Source: Streptomyces sp. P3 (GTDB lineage Bacteria; Actinomycetota; Actinomycetes; Streptomycetales; Streptomycetaceae). Taken from it: a stretch of 64,000 nucleotides of DNA. This document shows positions 55,913-64,000 of this stretch, piece by piece. The notes under the pieces are model-generated. The model worked only from the letters and a program-made list of their open reading frames with translations. It did no database searches and was not told where the DNA came from. The stretch is from positions 6,279,501 to 6,343,500 of the forward strand of contig JAFEKX020000001.1 in NCBI GenBank assembly GCA_016893485.2. Reading direction: 5' to 3'. Position 1 is the first letter of the stretch; every line of letters begins with the position of its first letter. The translations under genes were made by a program, and so were the position numbers.

Positions 55913-57021
55913 ATGACAGAGGACCTCGTCCTGCCCGCCCCGCGCGACGCGGCACCGGAGGACTCCGGTGACCCGCTGCTCGTCGTGGAGGGCCTGACCA
56001 AGCACTTCCCGGTGAAGGGCGGCTTCCCGATCCGCCGTACGGTCGGCGCCGTCCAGGCCGTCGACGGCATCGACCTGACCGTGCACGTGGGGAGAGCTTC
56101 GGCCTCGTCGGCGAGTCCGGCTGCGGCAAGTCGACGACGGGCCGCCTGATCACGCGGCTGCTGGAGCCGAGCGCGGGCAGCATCACCTACCGCGGCCAGG
56201 ACATCTCGCACGCGAGCCGCAAGCAGCTGGCGCCGATCCGCTCCGAGATCCAGATGATCTTCCAGGACCCGTACTCGTCGCTGAACCCGCGGCAGACGGT
56301 CGGCAAGATCATCTCGGGGCCGATGGAGATCAACGGCATCCAGCCGGAGGGCGGCCGTGAGAAACGGGTCCGCGAACTCCTGGAGATCGTCGGTCTCAAC
56401 CCCGAGCACTACAACCGCTTCCCGCACGAGTTCTCCGGCGGCCAGCGTCAACGCATCGGTGTGGCAAGGGCGTTGGCCCTCGACCCCAAGCTGATCGTGG
56501 CGGACGAACCGGTCTCCGCGCTGGACGTCTCGATCCAGGCCCAGGTCGTGAACCTCCTCCAGGAGGTCCAGCGGGAACTCGGCATCGCCTTCCTCTTCAT
56601 CGCCCACGACCTCGCGGTCGTACGGCACTTCTCGCACCGCGTGGCCGTCATGTACCTCGGCAAGATCATCGAGGTGGGTGACCGGGACTCCATCTACACC
56701 CGCCCCCGGCACCCCTACACCCACGCCCTGCTCTCCGCGGTCCCCGAGGTCAACCTCGGCGACGACCAGGCCGTCGGCCGCGAACGCATCCGCCTCGCCG
56801 GCGACGTCCCCTCCCCGATCTCACCTCCCTCCGGGTGCCGCTTCCGCACCCGCTGCTGGAAGGCCCAGGACAAGTGCGCGGCGGAGGAGCCACCCCTCAT
56901 CCAGATCGAGGGCAACCGCCCCGCCCACCTCACGGCCTGCCACTTCCCGGAGGAACCGACGATCGAGGCGCGGGACGAGGACATCATCCTGGACCCGGCG
57001 TTGACGGCGCTGGAGGAGTAG
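55913..57021 (+). CDS. Peptide ABC transporter ATPase (DppF/OppF type), operon 1
   Basis: About 370 residues from ATG 55913 (GGAGGAG 7 bp upstream). GLTKHFPVKGGFPIRRTVGA, Walker A LVGESGCGKSTTGRLITRLL after a break at 56091 (GGGG for GGGGG), RSEIQMIFQDPYSSLNPRQT, signature HEFSGGQRQRIGVARALALD, Walker B PKLIVADEPVSALDVSIQAQ, LGIAFLFIAHDLAVVRHFSH. The C-terminal Cys motif is CRFRTRCWKAQDKC. Last gene of operon 1. Confidence 0.95.
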
Positions 57022-57536
57022 GGGCAGGGGTAGGGGTAGGGGTTACGGCCTTACGGCGGAGTCGGTCGACTCGAGGGCATCAACACGTGGCCGTCGGGCC
57101 GCCCGGTTCTTGGCCAGTGTCGGGCTTCCGCGGCCCGAGTAAAGGGCGCTCCGCTGCGCTACGCGTCGCCTCCGGCGATTCCGCTGCGCTCCACCCTTGA
57201 CTCGGTCCGCTCCAACCCGTTTCAGAAGCGAGCGAGCGGCCCCGAGGGATGGGTGGCCAGGTGTCTACGCCCTTGCCTGTACTGGCTTGTGGGGCGGTGC
57301 GAGGGGGCGCGTCGGCGTCGCGCCTGCACGCATGGCCGGCTTGGCGGTTGCTGAAGGCTGTGGGTGGTGGGGGTGTCCTGCAGCGCGGCGAACGAGGGGT
57401 TCGCGCTGTCCTCGTGACGAAGGCCCGCGCCTGGGTGGGCGCGGGCCTTCGTCCCCTGGAACAGGACGTTCATGGGCTCGGGTCAATGGGCCGGTGAAAG
57501 TCCGTTCCTGAAGGGGCGGCTGACTAAAGGGGTGTG
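57022..57536. other. Intergenic region between convergent transporter operons
   Basis: 515 bp with no credible gene. The start has a G-rich tract (ggggcaggggtaggggtagg). The middle is GC-rich without structure I can name; 57120-57220 has several ccgctgcgct words. The bidirectional hairpin at 57416-57453 closes both operons. Confidence 0.6.
57416..57453. terminator. Bidirectional hairpin terminator between the two peptide-transporter operons
   Basis: Perfect 15-bp arms (57416-57430 gacgaaggcccgcgc and 57439-57453) with an 8-nt loop. It is placed about 395 bp after the plus-strand operon end and 85 bp after the minus-strand operon end; it probably serves mainly the latter. Confidence 0.85.
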
Positions 57537-58582
57537 TCAGGCCGCCGCCTCGGGGTCCTTGAGAGGCGGGGTGCCGGAACGGTGTCCGCCGTCTCGGGGT
57601 AGTGGCACGCGGTGAGGTGGCCCGGCTTGTTGCCCTCCACCTGTACCAGCGGCGGAGCCTCCGTCGCGCACTTCTCCGTCGCCTTCCAGCAGCGGGTCCG
57701 GAAACGGCAGCCCGTGGGCGGGTTGATCGGCGACGGTACGTCACCGACCAGCCGGATGCGCTCCCTGGCGGGCGTGTCGTCCACCGTGGCCTCGGGCACG
57801 GCGGACAACAGGGCCCGCGTATAGGGGTGGCGCGGGTTGCCGTACAGGTCGTCGCGGTCGGCGATCTCCACGATCTTGCCGAGGTACATTACCGCGACCC
57901 GCTGGGAGAAGTGCCGGACGATCGCCAGGTCGTGGGCGATGAACACGAACGCGATGCCGAGTTCCCGCTGGACCTTCTGGAGCAGGTTCACGACCTGCGC
58001 CTGGATGGAGACGTCCAGGGCGGAGACCGGCTCGTCGGCGACGATCAGCTTCGGTTCGAGGGCCAACGCGCGGGCGACACCGATGCGTTGACGCTGGCCG
58101 CCGGAGAACTCGTGCGGGAAGCGGTTGTAGTGCTCGGGGTTGAGACCGACGATCTCCAGCAGCTCACGGACGCGTGCCTCGCGGCCGCCGGCCGGGTTGA
58201 TCTCGTTGATCTCCATCGGGCCGGACACGATCTTGCCGACCGTCTGCCGCGGGTTCAGCGAGGCGTACGGGTCCTGGAAGATCATCTGGATCTCGGAGCG
58301 GATCGGCGCCAGCTGCTTGCGGTTGGCGTGGCTGATGTCCTGGCCGCGGTAGTGGATCGTGCCGCCGGTCGGCTCCAGGAGCCGGGTGATCAGACGGCCC
58401 GTCGTCGACTTGCCGCAGCCGGACTCGCCGACCAGGCCCAGGCTCTCGCCCTCGCCGACCTGGAAGTCCAGCCCGTCCACGGCCTGGACGGCACCGATGG
58501 TGCGCCGGATCGGGAAGCCGCCCTTGATCGGGAAGTGTTTGGTCAGCCCGCTGACGTCCCAGGAGGGGTTCGCGTTGCTCAT
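57537..58582 (-). CDS. Peptide ABC transporter ATPase (DppF/OppF type), operon 2
   Basis: About 349 residues from ATG 58582. GLTKHFPIKGGFPIRRTIGA, Walker A LGLVGESGCGKSTTGRLITR, SEIQMIFQDPYASLNPRQTV, signature HEFSGGQRQRIGVARALALE, Walker B LIVADEPVSALDVSIQAQVV, CRFRTRCWKATEKC. Over most of its length it is nearly the same as the DppF of operon 1. Intact until the last 15 codons, where one missing C near 57573 turns the expected end (PLKDPEAAA, stop at 57537) into a longer Arg-rich tail. Confidence 0.95.
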
Positions 58583-58608
58583 GATGGTGAAGTCCCGTTT
58601 CTAGTACG

Positions 58609-59648
58609 TCAGTTGTGCTGGGCTACGGCGAGAAGGTCGGCGAAGAGTTCCTGGCGCTGCGCAGTGGTGAGATGGCAGGCGGAACCCCGGCCGTCGACCA
58701 CCTCCAGCACGGGCCGTTCGCTCGAGCACCGTCCGCCCTCGACCTTCTCCGCGAAGGTGCACCGCGGGTGGAAGCGGCAGCCGGTCGGCGGGTTGAGCAG
58801 GGAGGGCGGCGAGCCGGGGATCGGCGACAGCGGTACGTCGACCGGTCCCTCGAGGCTCGGCATGGAGCTGAGCAGACCGAGCGTGTACGGGTGCTGCGGG
58901 TCCGTCAGCACTTCCCTCTTGGTGCCGCGCTCCACGCATCGGCCGCCGTACATCACGAGGACGTCGTCGGCGATGTCGGCGATGACACCGAGGTCGTGCG
59001 TGATGAACACGATCGCGGTGCCGAACTCCTGCTGGAGGTCCTTCAACAGGTCCATGATCTGGGCCTGGACGGTCACGTCGAGGGCCGTCGTCGGCTCGTC
59101 GGCGATCAGCAGCTCGGGGTCGCAGACCAGCGCCATGGCGATCATCGCGCGCTGGCGCATACCGCCGGAGAAGAGGTGCGGGTAGTCGTCCACCCGGACC
59201 TCGGGCTGGGGATCCCGACGCGCTTCAGCATCTCGATCGCGCGCTCGCGGGACTCCTTCTTGGAGGCACCGGTGTGTTTGCGGTACACCTCGCTGATCTG
59301 TTTGCCGACCGTGTGGTACGGCGACAGCGAGGCCAGCGCGTCCTGGAAGATCATGGACATCTTGTTGCCGCGCAGCCGCTCCAGCTCCCGCTCCGAGGCG
59401 CTGAGCAGTTCCTTGCCGTCGAGCAGGATCTCGCCGTCGATCGCCGTACGGTCGCGGTCGTGGAGGCCCAGGATCGCCAGGTTGGTGACGGACTTGCCGG
59501 AGCCCGACTCACCGACGATGCCGAGCGTCTTGCCCTTGACGAGGTCGAAGGACAGCCCGTCGACGGCCTTGACGATGCCGTCCTCGGTGGAGAAATGGAC
59601 CTTCAGATCCCTGACGGAGAGGAAGGACTGCTGATCGGTGCTCGTCAC
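58609..59648 (-). CDS. Peptide ABC transporter ATPase (DppD/OppD type), operon 2
   Basis: About 347 residues. FLSVRDLKVHFSTEDGIVKA, Walker A LGIVGESGSGKSVTNLAILG, NKMSMIFQDALASLSPYHTV, signature PHLFSGGMRQRAMIAMALVC, Walker B ELLIADEPTTALDVTVQAQI, IVFITHDLGVIADIADDVLV, C-terminal CRFHPRCTFAEKVEGGRC. One break near 59213 (CCC for CCCC, restoring GIPSPEVRVDDYPH). Starts at ATG 59648, 48 bp after the dppB-like stop. Confidence 0.95.
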
Positions 59649-59696
59649 GGGGACGCTCCTGGGGGTGATGCGGGGGTAGGGGGCAACGGGCGGAGG

Positions 59697-60678
59697 TCAG
59701 GCGAGCCGGATCCGCGGGTCGATGAAGGCGTAGGCGGCGTCGACGATGATGTTGAAGAACACGATCGCGGCGGCCGCCAGGACGGTGACCCCGAGCAGCA
59801 TCGGCAGGTCGCTCTGGTTGACGGAGGTCACCGCGAGCCGGCCGATGCCCTGGAGGCTGAAGACCTGCTCGGTGATGATCGCGCCGCCGATCAGGGTGCC
59901 GAGGTCGATGCCGAACACCGTGACGATCGGGCCCATGGCGCCGCGCCAGGCGAAGCGGAGGAAGACGTTGGCACGCGAGAGGCCCTTGGCGCGGGCGGTG
60001 CGGACGTAGTCCTCGCTGAGCTGCTCGACGAGCTGGGAGCGGGCCATGCGGGTGTAGTTGGCGGTGAAGATGATCGACAGCACGATCCACGGCAGGAGCA
60101 GACCGGAGAACCACGAGATGGGGTTGTCGGTCAGCGGCGTGTAGGACGGCTGGTCGAGGATGCCGGCCTTGAAGACCAGGAAGTACAGCGCCAGATAGCC
60201 GATGAAGTAGATCTGGAGCGAGGAGCCGAGCAGCGACGCCGAGGTCGCGAACTTGTCCAGGAACTTGCCCTGCTTGAGCGCGGCGATCATGCCGGTGCCG
60301 ACGCCGAAGACCAGGAAGATGGCGGCCGAGCCGAAGGCGAGCGAGAGGGTCAGCGGCAGGCGGTCCATGATCGTGCCGAAGACGGGCTCGTTGTTGGCGA
60401 AGGAGTAGCCGAGGCACGGCGCGTTGCAGTTCCCGAAGCCGCTGTACCTCCCGACCGACGAAGATCCCCTTCAGCCAGTACCAGTACTGGACCGGGATCG
60501 GATGGTCGATGCCCAGGTTGTGCCGGATCTGCGCCAGCGAGGCCGGCGTGCAGTTCTTGCCGCAGGACATCATGGCCGGGTCACGCGGGACGGCGTAGAA
60601 GAGCCAGAAGGTGATGGCGCTGATGATCAGCAGAATGACCAGCGCGCCGATCGTACGGCGGACAAGGAAGCGGAACAT
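59697..60678 (-). CDS. Peptide ABC transporter permease (DppB/OppB type), operon 2
   Basis: About 327 residues from ATG 60678. MFRFLVRRTIGALVILLIIS, FYAVPRDPAMMSCGKNCTPA, IRHNLGIDHPIPVQYWYWLK, then after a break near 60445 the Cys loop (FGNCNAPCLGYSF), LTLSLAFGSAAIFLVFGVGT, LQIYFIGYLALYFLVFKAGI. EAA loop EDYVRTARAKGLSRANVFLR, GIDLGTLIGGAIITEQVFSL, end FFNIIVDAAYAFIDPRIRLA. It shares the CGK-C and C-x-x-x-C loop cysteines with the operon 1 permease. Confidence 0.93.
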
Positions 60679-60780
60679 GGGGTCAGGACTCTCCGGGCGA
60701 GGCGCCGTTGCCGGGGCGTGAGGGGTGTGGGGCCGGTGGGGGCGGCCCCGTGACGGGGCCGCCCCTGGTGCCGGGGGCGC

Positions 60781-62537
60781 CTACGCCTTGGCGTAGAGCT
60801 TCGTGAGCGCGATGCAGGTGTTGGCGGCGTCGTAGACCACGTTGCCGACCTTGGTGCCGTGCATCCAGTTGCGGATGGAGTGGTAGTCGGGGACGCAGGC
60901 GGCGAGCTCCATGACCTGCTTGTCGATGGCGCCCCACGCCTTGTTGGCGGCGTCGCCGTCGGTGATCAGGGACGCGGCCGCGATGGCCTTGTCGACGCTC
61001 GGGTTCTTCAGCTGCGAGTAGTTGCTGCGGCCGTCGCCGATGTTGGCGCCGTCCCAGCAGGGGTAGAACACGGAGTAGCCGCCCGGCCAGTCCGGGCTCC
61101 AGCCGGCCGCGAACAGGTCGTACTCGTTGTTGATCTTGCCGATCTGGGTGTAGAAGGTCGACTTGTCGATCTGCTTGTTGACGACCGTGAAGCCGGCGGC
61201 CTCCAGCGCGTTCTTGATCGCGACGGCCTGCTTCACCGCGTTGTCCGACGTCTGGTAGGCGATGACCAGCTTCTGGCCGAGCTTGCCGGCCTCCTTCAGG
61301 AGGGCCTTGGCCTTGGCCGGGTCGCCACCGGGCTTCTTGGTCTTGCCGTACAGGTCGAACTCCGTGTAACCGGGCGTCACCGGGCTGAAGATCGTGGTCG
61401 CGATCTCGCTGGTGGAGGCGCCGCCGCGGATGGTCTGGAGCTGCTGGAGCGGCCAGGCGTAGTTGATGGCCTGGCGGACCTTGACGTCCGTGATGCGGGT
61501 GGTGTTGATCGGCCAGTAGTAGGTGACCGCGTCGACCGCGGTGAGCACCTGGGCCTTGAGCTTCGCGTTGGTGAGGACCTGCTGGGTCCGCTCGGCGGCG
61601 ACCTCGTTGAAGATCGACATCGTGTACTGGTCGTTGCCCTTGTCCGCGATGTAGCGGTCGGTCGACGTCAGCGGCTCGAAGCCGAACTGGAAGACGAACT
61701 TGTCCGGGTAGGCGTTGCGGATCGGGTCCGTCGCCGGGTCCCAGTGCGGGTTGCGCGAGTACGTCAGGGACTTGCCTATGCTCCGGGCCTCGATGCGGTA
61801 CGGGGCGCAGGAGAACGGCTTCTTGTCGTACTTCTCCTTGGTGTCCTTCGACTTCTTCACCAGGGAGTAACCACGCATGGCGAGCGTGAAGTTGAAGTCA
61901 CCGCGGGCCTCGTTGAGGCGGAAGGTGACGGTCTTGCCGTCGATCTCGATGGAGTCGAGGTTCTTGCCCTCGTAGGGGCCCGTGTACTTGTCGCCGCCCT
62001 GGAGGAACTGCTGGACGTAGCGGGGGCCCTCGGTGATGAAGGAGGCGAAGAGCCGCTCGAAGGTGTGGCGGACGTCGTCCATGGAGAGGTCGGAGCCGTC
62101 CTCCCACTTGATGCCGTCCTTGATGGTGAACGACCAGGTCTTGCCGCCGTCCTTCATCGTGCCGGCGTCCGTCGCCGCGTCGCCGACGAGGGTCTGGGTG
62201 CCCTTGAGTCCATCTTGTAGCCGGTCAGACCACGCATGATCGGGACGGTGATGGCGCCCTCGGTGGAGACGTAGATCTGCGCCGGGTCCAGGTGGTCCAT
62301 GTCGAACTGGTCGAGCCCGTAGATCGTCCCGCCCTTGACCGCGCCCGTGACCTCCGGGGCGGGACCGGTCGAGTCGGCCTTGGTACCGACCTCGATCTTG
62401 GCGGCCTTGGCCTTGCTGACCGAGGGGACCTTGTTGTTGCCCGAGGACGAGCCGCCGCCGCCACAGGCGGTCAGCACGGAACTCGACGCGGCCACCACGC
62501 CGGTCGCGATCATGAAGTTTCTACGGGAAAAAGACAC
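60781..62537 (-). CDS. Peptide ABC transporter substrate-binding lipoprotein, operon 2
   Basis: About 585 residues from ATG 62537. The signal has a Tat-like twin Arg then a lipobox: SFSRRNFMIATGVVAASSSV LTACGGG (gap inserted). Core: GTIYGLDQFDMDHLDPAQIY, VPIMRGLTGYKMD, then after a break near 62210 KTWSFTIKDGIKWEDGSDLS, DVRHTFERLFASFITEGPRY, KSLTYSRNPHWDPATDPIRN, YWPINTTRITDVKVRQAINY, NEYDLFAAGWSPDWPGGYSV. It contrasts with the operon 1 protein in having an RR motif and a Cys-containing C-terminal half (FYPCWDGAN, AACVPDY, ANTCIAL). Confidence 0.93.
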
Positions 62538-62606
62538 AGTAGCCCTGCCTTACGGGTGGGACGGACCAGCCGGACGACATTGACCGGGCCGGAGATGAGA
62601 GATGGG

Positions 62607-63647
62607 TCAGCGCTTGGACTTCGGGTCGAGCGCGTCGCGCGCCGAGTCGCCGAGCAGGTTGAACGCCAGGACGAAGATCACCATGGAGAGGCCCGGGAAG
62701 AGCATGAAGGTGAAGTCCTGGGTGTAGAACTGGGCGCCCCGCTGGATCATGACGCCCCAGTCGGGGGTCGGGTCGATCATGCCGACACCGAGAAAGGCGA
62801 AGCCCGCCTCAGCGGTCACGTAGGCCGGGAGCATGAGCGTGGACTGGATGAGGATCGGGGTCCACAGGTTCGGCAGCAGTTCCTTGAAGACGATGCGCGC
62901 CGGTGACGCCCCGGTCACCTTGGCGGCCTCGACGAACTCCCGCTCGCGCAGGCCGAGTACCTGGCCGCGCAGCAGTCGGGCGATGGACGCCCAGCCGAAG
63001 AACGAGAGCATGATGATCAGCGCGGTGGCCCGCAGCCAGGTCGGGATGTTGTCGTCGGCGGCGACGAACAGGCCGAACACCACCGGCATGAACGCGATGA
63101 TGAACAGCGTCGAGGGGATCGACAGCACGATGTCGACGATCCGGCCGACGATGTAGTCCGTCTTGCCGCCGAGGTAGCCCGCGGTCACGCCGATCACGAC
63201 GCCGACGGCGGTGGTGATCAGGGTGGCGGCGAGGGCGATGCCGAGCGAGGTCCGGATCCCGTAGATCAGGAAGGTGAAGACGTCGCGGCCCAGCTGCGGC
63301 TCGATGCCGAACCAGAACTGGGAGCTCATGCCGCCGTTCGCGCCCGCCGGGTACGAGAAGGCGTCGAGCAGGCTCGGGTCCTGGCTCGCGTACGTCGTGT
63401 ACGGGTCCTTGCCGTACAGCTTCGATATCAGCGGTGCGGCGATCGCGACCACGAAGAAGAAGATCACGATGATCGCCGATATGACGCCCGTACGGTCCCG
63501 TTTGAAACGGCGCCACGCGAGCTGACCCGGGGACCGGCTCTCGTTGGCCTTCGAGGCGGGAGAAGTGATCGACTTCTCGAGGCTCTCGTCGGTCACTTCG
63601 AGCGGGACCGCGGATGAGGTTGGGGGATCATGCTGCTCCTGGCCCAA
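62607..63647 (-). CDS. Peptide ABC transporter permease (DppC/OppC type), operon 2
   Basis: 346 residues from ATG 63647, intact. RSPGQLAWRRFKRDRTGVIS, TM1 AIIVIFFFVVAIAAPLISKL, YGKDPYTTYASQDPSLLDAF, TMs LGIALAATLITTAVGVVIGV, SIPSTLFIIAFMPVVFGLFV, ALIIMLSFFGWASIARLLRG. EAA loop REFVEAAKVTGASPARIVFK, end FVLAFNLLGDSARDALDPKS. First gene of operon 2, mirror image of operon 1. Confidence 0.95.
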   Translation of the reverse strand: MGQEQHDPPTSSAVPLEVTDESLEKSITSPASKANESRSPGQLAWRRFKRDRTGVISAIIVIFFFVVAIAAPLISKLYGKDPYTTYASQDPSLLDAFSYPAGANGGMSSQFWFGIEPQLGRDVFTFLIYGIRTSLGIALAATLITTAVGVVIGVTAGYLGGKTDYIVGRIVDIVLSIPSTLFIIAFMPVVFGLFVAADDNIPTWLRATALIIMLSFFGWASIARLLRGQVLGLREREFVEAAKVTGASPARIVFKELLPNLWTPILIQSTLMLPAYVTAEAGFAFLGVGMIDPTPDWGVMIQRGAQFYTQDFTFMLFPGLSMVIFVLAFNLLGDSARDALDPKSKR

Positions 63648-64000
63648 GGGGGTCTGAATGAGACTCCGCAGGGCACACTCCCCTACGGGCTACGCCGGAC
63701 TTTTTCAACGCAATTCATGCAAGGTCAATAAAATCTGGGTCGACTTGGGTTTCTCTTTACCTTCTTTACCGAGTGATGACCAATCCGTAGCTACGCGGGT
63801 AGCGTGCCGTGATCGATCCGTGCTTTATATCGGGCCAACTGCGCTAAACGGGCAATGAGTTCGTTATGCGGACGCCTCTGTATCGGAATGCGTACACCGG
63901 GGCGTCACAATCCAACGGTTCTGCATCGCTTCGCGGTGATCCATTGTGCTCCTCCCGGGAGATCGACTGAACGGACCCCGGGTAGCTCGAACGGGTGGGC
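63648..64000. promoter_or_regulatory. Upstream region of peptide-transporter operon 2
   Basis: 353 bp to the window edge without a supported gene. 63700-63790 is markedly lower in GC. On the minus strand it contains ttgacc (63721-63726 complement) and tttatt words suited to a promoter. The 66-codon plus frame at 63658-63858 has no family features and is rejected. Confidence 0.45.

Noticed and set aside
63658..63858. 66-codon plus-strand frame at the right end
   Set aside because: Lies in a promoter-like low-GC region divergent from the transporter operon; no homologous features or good ribosome site.
1..64000. CRISPR arrays, tRNA and rRNA genes
   Set aside because: I searched by eye for regularly spaced direct repeats, tRNA-like cloverleaf ends and rRNA motifs and found none. 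The tandem repeats present are minisatellites without unique spacers. A tRNAscan or CRISPR-finder run would be decisive.

Overview
The window is chromosomal DNA from a Streptomyces-type actinomycete. GC content is very high, and it carries an SsgA-family sporulation regulator, Nocardia/Streptomyces-style secreted xylanolytic enzymes with CBM2 modules, an actinobacterial three-subunit succinate dehydrogenase, typA/bipA and the C-terminus of ychF. Most long open frames on the opposite strand are GC-driven shadows and are not annotated.

A property of the sequence affects almost every entry. About 25 conserved genes, including plainly essential-looking ones, are broken by single-base losses. At nearly every break I inspected, a G or C run is one base shorter than the family reading requires (for example GGGG for GGGGG in a Walker A motif). 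I read these as homopolymer undercalls, not pseudogenes, and give coordinates for the whole reconstructed gene. True decay is called only where protein segments are missing.

Layout. (1) 1-2.4 kb: 3' end of ychF with a strong hairpin, then about 1.5 kb bracketed by a second copy of the last 18 bp of ychF. That segment holds a degenerate Uma2 gene interrupted by an IS5/IS427-group element. (2) 2.4-14.6 kb: a co-directional, translationally coupled run of eleven genes: a small membrane protein, DUF2156 aminoacyltransferase-like protein, acyl-CoA dehydrogenase, thioester-reductase/epimerase-like SDR, class III aminotransferase, two SRPBCC proteins, flavin reductase, DAO-type oxidase, methyltransferase, P450 and a CrtC/tocopherol-cyclase-like protein. 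This looks like a tailoring-type pathway with no PKS, NRPS or terpene synthase in view. (3) 14.9-17.8 kb, opposite strand: ECF sigma factor, an unusual NPLAALA-repeat protein and an ABC1/UbiB-type kinase. (4) 18-21 kb: a truncated SDR, then a GH11 xylanase and CE4 deacetylase pair with almost identical CBM2 modules. (5) 21-45.5 kb: mixed chromosomal genes: SsgA-like, LysR/SDR pair, HhH-SNF2 helicase, GH65 enzyme, serpin plus serpin fragment, Septum_form protein, GntR regulator, SPOR, Nudix, two phosphatase/kinase-type regulators, a TPM-like remnant, a GH18-like protein and the Sdh1-type operon. (6) 45.8-64 kb: a family 5 solute-binding lipoprotein, typA, and two five-gene Dpp/Opp-type peptide transporter operons that are paralogous, in the same gene order, and convergent on a shared hairpin terminator.

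The most interesting part is the 2.4-17.8 kb region. An acyl/lipid-modifying gene set (reduction, transamination, oxidation, methylation, a lipocalin-like cyclase/hydratase fold) lies beside an ABC1 kinase and a repetitive, hydrophobic, possibly lipid-surface protein under an ECF sigma factor. Its product cannot be named from sequence alone.
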